A DNA stretch of 64,000 bases from Nocardioides sp. SYSU D00065 (GTDB lineage Bacteria; Actinomycetota; Actinomycetes; Propionibacteriales; Nocardioidaceae): assembly GCF_017916425.1 (NCBI RefSeq), contig NZ_JAFMSX010000001.1:1426001-1490000 (forward strand), written 5' to 3'. The stretch's first letter is position 1, and each line of letters starts with the position of its first letter. A model generated the notes under the pieces. The model did no database searches and was not told where the DNA came from. It saw only the letters and a list, made by a program, of their open reading frames with translations. Positions 26,011-34,921 of this stretch are shown here, one piece after another. The position numbers were made by a program, and so were the translations under genes.

Positions 26011-26285
26011 GCCACATCCGGCCGTACGCGGATGTGGCTCACGCACCGCCGGTGCGCGAGCGTACGCCAACGCTCCCCCGAGCGGTGCCCCAGCCACATC
26101 CGACCGCCCGCAAATGTGGCTCACACACCGCCCAGCGGCGGGCGCACGACAACGCTCCCCCGAGCGGTGCCCCAGCCACATCCGACCGCCCGCACATGTG
26201 GCTCACGCACCGCCCAGCGGCGCGCGCACGCCAACACCCGACCCAACGGTGCCCCAACCACATCCCGCCGCCCGTAAATGTGGCT
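26008..26285 (+). repeat. Hairpin array 2 (four units, exact 82-bp period)
   Basis: Stem-loops begin at 26010, 26092, 26174 and 26256, exactly 82 bp apart. Arms are agccacat/atgtggct (unit 4 has aaccacat). Unit 1 has a longer 13-bp perfect stem, 26008-26020 with 26029-26041, starting in the ArsR stop codon. Spacers are similar to each other (gcaccgcc...gagcggtgcccc). Same orientation as array 1. Confidence 0.93.
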
Positions 26286-26326
26286 CACACACCGCCCAGC
26301 GCCAGCAGGGCGCAACAAGCACGACG

Positions 26327-27001
26327 TCAGGTCACCCGCCGCCGCGTGTTGCCCAGGTGCAGCCGCATCGCCGCCCGGGCCGTGTCGACGTCGCCGGCGA
26401 GCACCGCGGCGGCGACGTTGTCGTGCTCGCGCTGGACGCGCTCGACGTGGGTGGCGTCGGTCATCGAGTACGCCTCGCCGAGCCGGGTGCGCGGCAGCAT
26501 GATCATCATCGGTCCGAGCGAGCCGAGCAGGTCGACGTAGAACCGGTTGCGGGTCGCGCGCGCGATCGCGAGGTGGAAGGCGAAGTCGGCCTCGACGGCT
26601 CCCTCGTGCCCGGCGCGGACGAACCCCGCGAGCGCGTCCTCGATGGCGGTCGCGTCCGAGGCGGTGTGGTGCAGCGCGGCCTGCGCGGCCGCCTCGCTCT
26701 CGACGCCGATGCGGAAGTCGAGCATCGCGATGACGTCGGCGTGGGTGCGGATGGCGGAGGCCTCGACGCTGAACGACGACGCCTCGGGCACCGCGAGCAC
26801 GAACGAGCCGCGCCCGTGCTGGGTCTCGACCAGCCCCTCGGCGCGCAGCCGCGTCACCGCCTCGCGGACCACGGTGCGCGAGACGGCGTACTCCTCGATG
26901 AGCTCGGCCTCGGAGGGCAGCTTGGCGCCCGGGGCGAGGTCGCCGGCCAGGATCTTGTCCTTGAGGCCGGCGACCACGCGCTGCGCCAGGGTGGTGCTCA
27001 C
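26327..27001 (-). CDS. FadR-type GntR-family transcriptional regulator
   Basis: 224 residues from GTG 27001, overlapping the stop of the upstream dehydratase by four bases. N-terminal winged helix (GAKLPSEAELIEEYAVSRTVVREAVTRLRAEGLV) and a C-terminal FCD effector domain with the metal-binding type Asp/His pattern (DFAFHLAIARATRN). Such regulators repress sugar-acid operons until a diacid or intermediate binds. The likely operator is the inverted repeat at 28186-28216, between this operon and the divergent FMN oxidase gene. Confidence 0.92.
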   Translation of the reverse strand: MSTTLAQRVVAGLKDKILAGDLAPGAKLPSEAELIEEYAVSRTVVREAVTRLRAEGLVETQHGRGSFVLAVPEASSFSVEASAIRTHADVIAMLDFRIGVESEAAAQAALHHTASDATAIEDALAGFVRAGHEGAVEADFAFHLAIARATRNRFYVDLLGSLGPMMIMLPRTRLGEAYSMTDATHVERVQREHDNVAAAVLAGDVDTARAAMRLHLGNTRRRVT

Positions 27002-28161
27002 GCCGAGAAGGTAGCGGTCTCCACGGTGAGCGAGCGCATCGTGTCGGTGAGGGTGAAGCCGAGCCCGGGCCGGTCCGGGACGAAGATCCGGCCGTCGCGG
27101 ATCTCGATGCGCTCCTCGAACAGCGGGTTGAGCCACTCGAAGTGCTCGACCCACGGCTCGGTCGGGTACGCCGCCGCGAGGTGCAGGTGGATCTCCATCG
27201 CGTAGTGCGGTGCCAGCGCGAGGCCGGAGTGGGCGGCGAGGGTGGCGAACTTGAGGAACGGCGTGATGCCGCCGATGCGCGGCGCGTCGGGCTGCACGAT
27301 GCCGCGGTAGCCGGCGTCGACGAGGGCCATGTGCTCGGGCACCGAGGTCAGCATCTCGCCGGTGGCGATGGGGGTGTCGAAGGTGCGCGAGAGGTCGGCG
27401 TGGCCGACGGCGTCCCACGCGTCCAGCGGCTCCTCGATCCAGACCAGGTCGAACCGCTCGAGCTCGCGGCACATCCGGCGAGCCCGGGCGCGGTCCCACT
27501 GCTGGTTGGCGTCGACCATGAACGGGCCGTCGCCGAGGTGCTCGCGCAGCGCGGCCACGCGGCGCAGGTCCTCGGCCCAGTCCGGCTGGCCGACCTTGAT
27601 CTTGATGCCGCCGATCCCGGACTCGAGCGAGGCCGTCGCCTTGTCCTTGATCTCCTCCACCGAGGCCTGGAGGAAGCCGCCCGAGGTGTTGTAGACGCGG
27701 CAGGAGTCGCGGTGCGCGCCGAGCAGCTTGGCCAGCGGCAGGCCGGCGCGCCGCGCCTTCAGGTCGTAGAGCGCCACGTCGAGGGCGGCGACGGCCTGGG
27801 TCGCCACGCCCGAGCGGCCGACCGACGCGCCCGCCCACATCAGCGACTCGTAGATCTTCGCGATGTCGCTGGGGTCCTGGCCGATCGCCACGTCGACGAC
27901 CTCCTTGAGGTGGGCGTACTGCGCCTTGCCGCCCGCACGCTTGGAGTAGCTGAAGCCCATCCCCTCGAAGCCCTGCTCGGTGGTCAGCTCCACGAACAGC
28001 AGCACGGTCTCGGTGAGCGGCTTCTGCCGCCCGGTCAGCACCTTCGCGTCGCTCACGGGGTTCGCCAGCGGCAGCACGACGTGCGACAGCATGACGGTGC
28101 GGATGCGGTCGCCGGTGGTGCGCGGCTGGCTCGCGGGGGACGGGGTGGCGGTCTGGGACAT
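26998..28161 (-). CDS. Mandelate racemase/muconate lactonizing-type dehydratase (galactarate/talarate-like)
   Basis: 387 residues from ATG 28161 with GAGGAA upstream. Enolase superfamily: KxK in GIKIKVGQPDW, metal ligands in MVDANQQWD, WIEEPLDAWD and ATGEML, and the His base in APHYAMEIHLHLAAAYP. The C-terminal stretch EPWVEHFEWLNPLFEERIEI resembles L-talarate/galactarate dehydratases. It is a different branch from the two glucarate-type enzymes in this window. Co-transcribed with its FadR-type regulator. Confidence 0.88.
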   Translation of the reverse strand: MSQTATPSPASQPRTTGDRIRTVMLSHVVLPLANPVSDAKVLTGRQKPLTETVLLFVELTTEQGFEGMGFSYSKRAGGKAQYAHLKEVVDVAIGQDPSDIAKIYESLMWAGASVGRSGVATQAVAALDVALYDLKARRAGLPLAKLLGAHRDSCRVYNTSGGFLQASVEEIKDKATASLESGIGGIKIKVGQPDWAEDLRRVAALREHLGDGPFMVDANQQWDRARARRMCRELERFDLVWIEEPLDAWDAVGHADLSRTFDTPIATGEMLTSVPEHMALVDAGYRGIVQPDAPRIGGITPFLKFATLAAHSGLALAPHYAMEIHLHLAAAYPTEPWVEHFEWLNPLFEERIEIRDGRIFVPDRPGLGFTLTDTMRSLTVETATFSA

Positions 28162-28185
28162 GGGCTTCCTCGGCTCGTGGCAAAC

Positions 28186-28216
28186 TTGTATGATGAGTGT
28201 GCAACTCATTACACAA
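28186..28216. promoter_or_regulatory. Candidate FadR/GntR operator
   Basis: Arms 28186-28197 (TTGTATGATGAG) and 28205-28216 (CTCATTACACAA) pair at 10 of 12 positions around a 7-base centre. It is AT-rich, lies in the 87-bp gap between the two divergent genes, and would overlap both promoters. Most likely bound by the FadR-type protein encoded at 26327. Confidence 0.7.
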
Positions 28217-28248
28217 CTAGGTCAACTCCGAACCTCCAGGAGCACCGC

Positions 28249-29481
28249 ATGACGCAGGTCCGCAGCCCCCGGCAGGTCCCGCGCTGGCGCGACGTCCAGC
28301 CGTTCCTGCGCCCGCGTCCCGTCGAGCGCGACGCCGTACGCCGCCGGCTGGCGCGCTGCCTGTCGGTCGACGACGTCGAGAGGCTGGCGAGGCGGCGGGT
28401 GCCGGGCGCCGTGTGGGACTACGTCGAGGGCGGCTCGGACGGCGAGATCGCGATGCGGCGCAACCGGGAGGCCTTCGACCGGGTCGAGCTGCGGCCGACG
28501 GCGTTCGAGCAGGTCGCCGAGCCCGACCTCACCGCCTCCCTGCTGGGCCGTACGGCGGCTGCGCCGATCGTCCTCGCGCCCACGGGCTACACCCGGCTCT
28601 CGCACCACACCGGCGAGCGCGCGGTCGCGGCGGCCGCGGAGCAGGCGGGACTGCCCTACTGCCTGTCGACGTACGCCACGACCTCCATCACCGACGTCGC
28701 GCGGGTGGCGCCGGCCGGGCGCAACTGGTTCCAGGTCTACCTGATGAAGGACCGGGCGGTGACCGGGGCGCACATCGACGAGGCACGCGCGCAGGGCTAC
28801 GAGGCACTCGTGCTCACCATCGACACCACCGTCACCGGCATGAAGCGCAAGGACAAGCGCAACGGCTTCGACATCCCCCCGCGGCTCAGCGTGCGCACGA
28901 TGGCCGGGATGGCGCGGCACCCCGGGTGGGTGGCGGACATCCTCAGCACCGAGCCGCTCACGTTCGCGACGTTCCCGGAGGGGTCCGAGCACGCGCGATG
29001 GGGCGTGTCGAACCAGTTGCGCGAGCAGGCGATCCGGCCCACCGACGTCGCGTGGCTGCGTGAGCGGTGGAACGGACCCGTGGTGGTGAAGGGGGTGCAG
29101 TCGGTCGTCGACGCGGTCACGGCGGTCGACGCCGGCGCCGACGCGATCGTGCTGTCCAACCACGGCGGACGCCAGCTCGACCGCGCACCCGTCCCGCTCG
29201 AGCTGCTTCCCGAGGTGGTCGAGGCGGTCGGCGGCCGCGCCGAGGTGTACCTCGACTCGGGCGTGCGCAGCGGCGGCGACGTGGTGGCGGCCGTGGCCCT
29301 CGGGGCAACCGGGGTGATGCTCGGGCGCGCCTACCTCTACGGCCTGATGGTCGGCGGGCAGCGCGGCGTGAGCCACGTGCTCGACCTGCTCACCGACGAG
29401 ATGCGCCGGGCGATGGGCATGCTCGGCACGCCGACCCTCGCGGACCTCACCCCCGCCCACGCCCGCATCCGGGACCGGTGA
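28249..29481 (+). CDS. FMN-dependent alpha-hydroxy-acid dehydrogenase/oxidase
   Basis: 410 residues from ATG 28249, AGGAGC upstream. TIM-barrel FMN enzyme of the lactate/glycolate oxidase family: N-terminal VWDYVEGGSDGE, PIVLAPTGYTRL, the FMN-binding lysine in VVVKGVQS, the active-site SNHGGRQLD (catalytic His and Arg) and DSGVRSGGDVV. The family usually has SNHGAR; here Gly replaces Ala. It oxidises an L-2-hydroxy acid to the 2-oxo acid. Divergent from the FadR-type operon with a shared control region, so it may serve the same catabolic route. Confidence 0.9.
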   Translation: MTQVRSPRQVPRWRDVQPFLRPRPVERDAVRRRLARCLSVDDVERLARRRVPGAVWDYVEGGSDGEIAMRRNREAFDRVELRPTAFEQVAEPDLTASLLGRTAAAPIVLAPTGYTRLSHHTGERAVAAAAEQAGLPYCLSTYATTSITDVARVAPAGRNWFQVYLMKDRAVTGAHIDEARAQGYEALVLTIDTTVTGMKRKDKRNGFDIPPRLSVRTMAGMARHPGWVADILSTEPLTFATFPEGSEHARWGVSNQLREQAIRPTDVAWLRERWNGPVVVKGVQSVVDAVTAVDAGADAIVLSNHGGRQLDRAPVPLELLPEVVEAVGGRAEVYLDSGVRSGGDVVAAVALGATGVMLGRAYLYGLMVGGQRGVSHVLDLLTDEMRRAMGMLGTPTLADLTPAHARIRDR

Positions 29482-29517
29482 GCGCCCGGTGAGGCGGCCG
29501 GTGAGGCGCCGATGAGG

Positions 29518-30450
29518 TCAGCGGACCGGGGTCACCAGCTCGCCCCGCTCGAGGAACGCGTCGACGTTGTCGAGCACCAGCCGGGCCATCGCCTCCCGCG
29601 TCTGGGTGGTGGCGCTGCCGACGTGCGGCAGCAGCACGACGTCGTCGCGCCCGAGCAGCGCCTGCGGGACGTGCGGCTCGTGGGCGAACACGTCCAGCCC
29701 GGCCCCGGCGAGGCGGCCCTCCTCCAGCGCGGCGACGAGCGCGTCCTCGTCGACCACCGACCCGCGCGCCACGTTGACGAGGTAGCCGTCGGGGCCGAGC
29801 GCGTCGAGCACGGCGGCGTCCACGAGCTTCTCGGTGCCGGCGCCACCGGGGGTCAGCACGACCAGCACGTCGCTGGCCGCGGCGAGCTCCACCGGCGTCG
29901 GATGGTAGGTCCACGCCACGTCCTTGGGACTGCGCGAGTGGTAGTGGATCTCGGCGCCGAACGCCTCGAGCCGCTGGGCGGCCGCGGTCCCGATGCGACC
30001 CAGCCCCAGCACGCCGACGACCGAGCCCCGTACGTCACGGGTCAGGGGCGGCTTCTCGCCGCGGGCCCACGCGCCGCTGCGCACGAAGCGGTCCGCCGCG
30101 CTGACCCCGCGCAGCACGTCGCCGACGAGCAGGACCGCGAGGTCGGCAACGGCGTCGGTGAGGACGTCGGGCGTGTTGGACACCACGATGCCGCGACGGC
30201 GCGCCTCGGCGACGTCGACGTTGTCGTAGCCGACCCCGAAGTTCACGATCGCCCGCAGGCCGGGCAGGGCGTCCATCTCGGCCGGACCCACGGCTGCGCC
30301 GCCGCCCACGACGGCCACCTCGACCCCCGCCGGGTCGGCGAGGTCGGCCCGCTCCGGCGCGGCGTAGCGCTCCGCGAGCCACTCGCGCACGAAGGGCATG
30401 AGGCCCCCGAGCTGGACGACACGGACCGGGTGCTGGGCGTCGGAGGTCAC
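29518..30450 (-). CDS. D-isomer-specific 2-hydroxyacid dehydrogenase (NAD)
   Basis: 310 residues from GTG 30450, GAGG upstream. Rossmann motif GVLGLGRIGTAAA, catalytic Arg in NVARGSVVDE, Glu in DVFAHEP and His in LLPHVGSATTQT. Related to glyoxylate/hydroxypyruvate reductases. It converges with the FMN oxidase gene and diverges from an AEC carrier. Likely reduces a 2-oxo acid or oxidises a D-2-hydroxy acid. Substrate not resolved. Confidence 0.92.
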   Translation of the reverse strand: MTSDAQHPVRVVQLGGLMPFVREWLAERYAAPERADLADPAGVEVAVVGGGAAVGPAEMDALPGLRAIVNFGVGYDNVDVAEARRRGIVVSNTPDVLTDAVADLAVLLVGDVLRGVSAADRFVRSGAWARGEKPPLTRDVRGSVVGVLGLGRIGTAAAQRLEAFGAEIHYHSRSPKDVAWTYHPTPVELAAASDVLVVLTPGGAGTEKLVDAAVLDALGPDGYLVNVARGSVVDEDALVAALEEGRLAGAGLDVFAHEPHVPQALLGRDDVVLLPHVGSATTQTREAMARLVLDNVDAFLERGELVTPVR

Positions 30451-30548
30451 CGCGCCATCCTCGCCGGGCACGGTCGCGGGCGTCCAACACGCCCTCGGCA
30501 TCGCACGATGCCCGCACCCGGGCGCCGCGGCGACGGGACGGGGCACCG

Positions 30549-31460
30549 ATGGGCCTGCTGACCGGCTTCACCACGATCCTCGTCGTGATCGCGGCCGGGG
30601 CCGCGCTCGCCCACGTCGGCGTCCTGGACCGGCGCTCGCAGCGCACCCTCGGCGAGATCGCGTTCTTCGTCGCCTCGCCGGCGCTGATGGTCGTCACCAT
30701 CAGCCAGGTGCACCTCGAGTCGGCGGCGGCCAACCTCGTCGCCTCGAGCGTCTCGCTCGGCGCGTGCTTCGCGGCGTACGTCGTCGTGGCCCGGCTGCGC
30801 TGGCGACTCGACACGGGGTCGCTGCTCATCGGCGCGCTGTCGTCGTCCTACGTCAACGCGGGCAACCTCGGCATCGCCATCGCCGCCTACGTCGTCGGCG
30901 ACATCACGGTCGTGGTGCCGACGCTGCTCGTGCAGATGCTGCTGGTGCAGCCGGTCGCCCTCACGGTGCTCGACCGCATCACCGGTCGCGGCGAGGGCGC
31001 GGGCGCCGCGGTCCGGCGCCTGGTCACCAACCCGCTGACGATCGCGGCGGTGCTCGGCCTGGTGCTGGCGACCACCGGCTGGCACCTGCCGGCCGTGCTC
31101 ATGGCGCCGCTCGACATGCTGGCCGGGGCGGCCATCCCGCTGCTGCTGATGTCGTACGGCGCCGCCCTCCGGCTCAGCCCGCCGGTCGGTCGCGCCGGCC
31201 ACAACGGCGAGGTGGTGCTGGTGACGGTGCTCAAGATGGCCGTCATGCCGGTCGTGGCGTGGCTGGTCGGGGTCGCCCTCGGCCTCGACGACCAGGTGCT
31301 GCTCGGCGTCGTGATCACCGCGGCGCTGCCGACCGCGCAGAACATCTTCCTGCACGCCACCCGCTACCGCGTGGGCGAGGACGTCGCCCGCGAGACCATC
31401 CTGATCACGACCCTCGCCTCGCTGCCGACGGCGCTGCTCGTCGCGCTGCTGCTCGGCTGA
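30549..31460 (+). CDS. AEC-family (auxin efflux carrier-type) permease
   Basis: 303 residues from ATG 30549, about ten hydrophobic helices in two halves separated by a short charged loop near residue 150. The AEC pattern is visible in SSSYVNAGNLGIAIAAYVVGD and in ALPTAQNIFLHATRY. Bacterial members move small carboxylates such as malate. Followed by a GlcD-type oxidase 27 bp later, suggesting joint use of a hydroxy acid. Confidence 0.88.
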   Translation: MGLLTGFTTILVVIAAGAALAHVGVLDRRSQRTLGEIAFFVASPALMVVTISQVHLESAAANLVASSVSLGACFAAYVVVARLRWRLDTGSLLIGALSSSYVNAGNLGIAIAAYVVGDITVVVPTLLVQMLLVQPVALTVLDRITGRGEGAGAAVRRLVTNPLTIAAVLGLVLATTGWHLPAVLMAPLDMLAGAAIPLLLMSYGAALRLSPPVGRAGHNGEVVLVTVLKMAVMPVVAWLVGVALGLDDQVLLGVVITAALPTAQNIFLHATRYRVGEDVARETILITTLASLPTALLVALLLG

Positions 31461-31487
31461 CCCGCCCACCCGTCCTGAGGAGGACCT

Positions 31488-32912
31488 GTGACCGACCTGC
31501 TCGACCACCTGCGGACCGTCGTCGGCGACGACCACGTCCTGACCGAGCCCGCCGACCAGGCGGCGTACGTCGTCGACTGGACCGGCGTCCACGCGGGCCG
31601 GGCCCTGGCCGTGGTCCGGCCGGGGTCGACCGACGAGGTGGCCGCCGTGGTCGCCGCCTGCCACCGCGCCGGCACGGCGATCGTTCCGCAGGGCGGCAAC
31701 ACGGGCCTGGTCGGCGGCGGGGTCCCGGACGCCGGCGGCGGGCAGGTCGTGCTGTCGCTGGGCAGGATGCGCACGGTCCGCGACGTCGACCCGGTCGCCG
31801 GCACGATCACCGTCGACGCGGGCGTCGTCCTGGCCGACGTGCAGGCCGCCGCCGAGCGGGTGGGACGGCTCTTCCCGATGTCGCTGGGCTCGGAGGGCAG
31901 CTGCACCATCGGCGGCAACCTCGCCACCAACGCCGGCGGCACCGCCGTGCTGCGCTACGGCATGACCCGGGAGTTGGCGCTCGGCCTCGAGGTGGTGCTG
32001 CCCGACGGGCGGGTCTGGGACGGGCTGCGCGGCCTGCGCAAGGACAACACCGGCTACGACCTGACCCAGCTCTTCATCGGCTCCGAGGGGACCCTGGGCG
32101 TGATCACCGGAGCCGTGCTGCGCCTCTTCCCGGCCACTCCGCGACACGCCACCGCCTGGGTCGCGGTGCCCGACGTGGCCGCGGCGGTCGCGCTGCTGGG
32201 CGTGGCGCAGGAGCACGCCGGTGCCCACCTGGCGACGTTCGAGATCGTCAACCGCCAGGCGCTCGACCTCGTGCTCGCCCACCTGCCGGGAGCCGTCGAC
32301 CCGCTCGAGGCGCCGAGCGAGTGGTACGTCCTGCTCGAGCTGGCCGGCACCGGGACCGACACCGGCCTCGACGACGCCCTGGAGGCCGTCCTCGGCGAGG
32401 CGGTCGAGACCGACCTCGCCACGGACGCCGCGATCGCGGGCAGCCCCGGGCAGCGGGCCGCGCTGTGGGCGCTGCGCGAGGGGATCTCGGAGGCGCAGAA
32501 GGTCGAGGGGGCGACGCTCAAGCACGACGTCACCCTCCCGATCGCGCGCCTCGCGGACTGGGTCGCCGCGGTGGGACAGACGGTCGCCGGGCTGCTGCCC
32601 GGGGTCCGGCCGGTCACCTACGGCCACGTCGGCGACGGCAACCTGCACTACAACCTGAGCGCGCCGCTGGTCGAGGGACGCAGCGACGACGACGCGCTGC
32701 GGAGCGCGGCCGCCGGCCTGTCGGCGGCGATCTACGACGCGGTGGCCGCCGGCAACGGCTCGATCAGCGCCGAGCACGGGCTCGGCCGGACGAAGGCCGC
32801 GGCGGCGGCGGCGTACAAGTCGGACGTCGAGGTCGACCTCATGCGCGCGGTCAAGCAGGCGCTCGACCCGGGTGGCCTGATGAACCCGGGGGTGCTGCTG
32901 CCCGGCGCGTGA
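31488..32912 (+). CDS. FAD-linked hydroxyacid oxidase (GlcD/D-lactate dehydrogenase-like)
   Basis: 474 residues from GTG 31488, preceded by GAGGAGG. FAD-binding type 4 domain: PQGGNTGLVGGGVP, GSEGSCTIGGNLATNAGG and IGSEGTLGVITGA. The C-terminal cap has YGHVGDGNLHYN and ends AEHGLGRTK...DPGGLMNPG, the hallmark of the GlcD/D-2-hydroxyglutarate dehydrogenase group. It would oxidise a D-2-hydroxy acid, passing electrons to the respiratory chain. It acts alone, with no GlcE/GlcF partner genes nearby. Confidence 0.92.
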   Translation: MTDLLDHLRTVVGDDHVLTEPADQAAYVVDWTGVHAGRALAVVRPGSTDEVAAVVAACHRAGTAIVPQGGNTGLVGGGVPDAGGGQVVLSLGRMRTVRDVDPVAGTITVDAGVVLADVQAAAERVGRLFPMSLGSEGSCTIGGNLATNAGGTAVLRYGMTRELALGLEVVLPDGRVWDGLRGLRKDNTGYDLTQLFIGSEGTLGVITGAVLRLFPATPRHATAWVAVPDVAAAVALLGVAQEHAGAHLATFEIVNRQALDLVLAHLPGAVDPLEAPSEWYVLLELAGTGTDTGLDDALEAVLGEAVETDLATDAAIAGSPGQRAALWALREGISEAQKVEGATLKHDVTLPIARLADWVAAVGQTVAGLLPGVRPVTYGHVGDGNLHYNLSAPLVEGRSDDDALRSAAAGLSAAIYDAVAAGNGSISAEHGLGRTKAAAAAAYKSDVEVDLMRAVKQALDPGGLMNPGVLLPGA

Positions 32913-33013
32913 GGGGCGCCCGCCGTGCTACAACAGCCGACGTGACCGAGCCGCGCCAGGTTTGAGCGCCGCCTCCGGGGGGAGGAGGCGTCCGAGAGAG
33001 AGGGGACTCCCAC

Positions 33014-34870
33014 ATGCCCAACCACAAGACCATGGCCTCGATCGCCGGCCTGTGCGCCGTGGCGCTGACCGCCACGACTGCGCCGGCCATCACGGCCTCC
33101 GCGGCGCCCACCGGGCGCGACGAGGCCGTCGAGCTGCTGAGCGCGCCGACGCCCGACGACCGGACGGGCCGCCTGCCGGGTGCCAGCGAGGACGAGCGGA
33201 CGCGGGCCGTCGAGCTCGACACCGACGCCCTCGGCGACGCGGCCGTGGGGGACCGCGTCAGCCTGGCGCTGTTCGACGACACGACCCTCACCGCGGTGAT
33301 CGAGGACCGGAGCACCGCCGACGGGGTCACGTCCTGGCGCGGTGGCGTGGAAGGCGTCGACGGGACGTTCAGCGCCGTCGAGGTCGACGGCACCATGCAC
33401 CTCAACATCACCTCCTCGGCACGCGGCACGTTCGAGGTGTCGAGCACCCGCACCGGCGACTACGTCGTCAGCGAGGCCGGCACCCCGCCCGGCAGCGAGT
33501 ACGACGCGATCGAGCCCACACCTCCGGCCGGCGAGGACGGTCTGGGCCACGGCACCCAGCGTCGCGCCCCGCGCGACCCCTCGGCCGCGCTCGGGCCGGC
33601 CTCGCTCCGCGACGCCCCCGAGACCATCGACGTCGCGATCGTCTACCCCGCGCTCCTGGCCACGCAGATGGGCCAGGCGGCCATGGAGGCCCAGTTCGCG
33701 CAGGGCATCGCGCAGACCAACGAGGCGTTCGCCAACTCGGGCGTCGCCACGCGCGTGCGGCTCGTCGGCACCCGCCAGCTCGCGGCGCCCCAGTCACCCG
33801 TCCTCGAGGCCAACCTCCAGGCGCTCAGGGCGCCCGGCGACGGCGTCTTCGACGAGGCCCAGGCCCTGCGTGAGGAGACCCACGCCGACCTGGTCAGCCT
33901 GTGGCTTGCCAACAGCGTGCCCGGGGGCGAGGCCTGCGGCATGGCCTACCTCGGCGGGACCAACCCCGCCCGCGACGCCGAGTGGGCCGCCTGGTCGGTC
34001 GTCTACGCGGCCAACTGCGCCACGGACTTCCGCGTCTTCGCCCACGAGCTGGGGCACAACTTCAGCGCCGACCACGACGCGGGCGCCAAGTTCCCGCCCA
34101 GCGGCGGCAAGCCCTACGCCCGCGGCTACGTCGACGTGCCGGCCCGGACCATCACCGTGATGTCGTACTACGACCAGTGCGTCGCCGCCGGAGTCAACTG
34201 CACCCGCATCGGCTACTTCTCCAGCCCCAACGTTGTCGCCGCCGGTCGCCCGCAGGGCACCGCGGCGACCAACAACGTGCAGGCGATCAACGAGCAGCTC
34301 GCCGCGGTCGCGTCCTACCGCCAGTCGCAGATCTACCCCGGCGCGGCGAGCGTCACCGGACGCGCACGCTTCAAGGGCACCGCCAAGGCCACCTCCACCG
34401 AGTGGGCGCCCGCGGTCTCCCTGAGCTACCAGTGGCTGCTCGACGGCGCCCCGGTGCCCGGCGCCACTCGCGCGACGTACGACCTGGCGCGCCGCGACAT
34501 CGGGAAGACGCTGTCCGTGCAGGTGACGGGCTCGGCGCCCTACTACTCGTCGGTCACCACCGTCAGCGCCCCGGTCGTGGTCGGCAAGGCGCTGTTCAAG
34601 ACCAAGCGGCCCAAGCTGCGCGGCCTGCCGCGCGTGGGACGGGTCCTGTCGGTCTCGGTGAAGGGCTGGAAGCCCAAGCCCGCCAAGAAGAGCGTCAAGG
34701 TCCGCTACCAGTGGCTGCGCAACGGCAAGAAGATCAAGGGCGCGAAGGGGGCCACCTACCGGGTGCGCCCCAAGGACCGCGGCAAGAAGATCTCGGTCAA
34801 GGTCATCGCCAAGGCCAAGGACTACGAGAGCGCCAAGCGCTCCTCGAAGAAGGTCAAGATCCGCCGCTGA
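33014..34870 (+). CDS. Secreted zinc metalloprotease, reprolysin (M12)-like, with Ig-like repeats
   Basis: 618 residues from ATG 33014, with a Sec signal peptide ending near ASA. A propeptide-like part of about 180 residues precedes the catalytic domain: HELGHNFSADHD (His344, Glu345), the zinc motif HExxHxxxxxH, followed by the Met-turn in TVMSYYDQC. Two C-terminal repeats share the pattern YQWL-DG/RNG...ATY...GKxxSVxV, then a Lys-rich tail. No sortase motif. A secreted protease that may bind the cell wall or another surface through the repeats. Substrate unknown. Confidence 0.9.
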   Translation: MPNHKTMASIAGLCAVALTATTAPAITASAAPTGRDEAVELLSAPTPDDRTGRLPGASEDERTRAVELDTDALGDAAVGDRVSLALFDDTTLTAVIEDRSTADGVTSWRGGVEGVDGTFSAVEVDGTMHLNITSSARGTFEVSSTRTGDYVVSEAGTPPGSEYDAIEPTPPAGEDGLGHGTQRRAPRDPSAALGPASLRDAPETIDVAIVYPALLATQMGQAAMEAQFAQGIAQTNEAFANSGVATRVRLVGTRQLAAPQSPVLEANLQALRAPGDGVFDEAQALREETHADLVSLWLANSVPGGEACGMAYLGGTNPARDAEWAAWSVVYAANCATDFRVFAHELGHNFSADHDAGAKFPPSGGKPYARGYVDVPARTITVMSYYDQCVAAGVNCTRIGYFSSPNVVAAGRPQGTAATNNVQAINEQLAAVASYRQSQIYPGAASVTGRARFKGTAKATSTEWAPAVSLSYQWLLDGAPVPGATRATYDLARRDIGKTLSVQVTGSAPYYSSVTTVSAPVVVGKALFKTKRPKLRGLPRVGRVLSVSVKGWKPKPAKKSVKVRYQWLRNGKKIKGAKGATYRVRPKDRGKKISVKVIAKAKDYESAKRSSKKVKIRR

Positions 34871-34878
34871 TCCCCGTC

Positions 34879-34921
34879 GCCGGGCGGGTCAGAGGGTCGG
34901 CAACCAGCTGACCCGCCCGGC
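34879..34921. terminator. Bidirectional hairpin between convergent genes
   Basis: A perfect 14-bp GC-rich stem (34879-34892 with 34908-34921) and a 15-base loop, right after the protease stop and overlapping the last codons of the convergent CPBP gene. Position suits a terminator for both. It lacks a long T-run. Confidence 0.65.

Noticed and set aside
24685..26285. Hairpin arrays as a CRISPR array or integron attC sites
   Set aside because: CRISPR repeats are 21-48 bp with unique spacers of similar size and nearby cas genes, none of which is seen; attC sites flank single genes and have a defined R/L box, not several tandem hairpins.
30447..32777. 776-codon open frame on the minus strand across the AEC and GlcD genes
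   Set aside because: Antisense shadow with His/Gly/Arg-rich composition; both real genes on the plus strand have firm family motifs.
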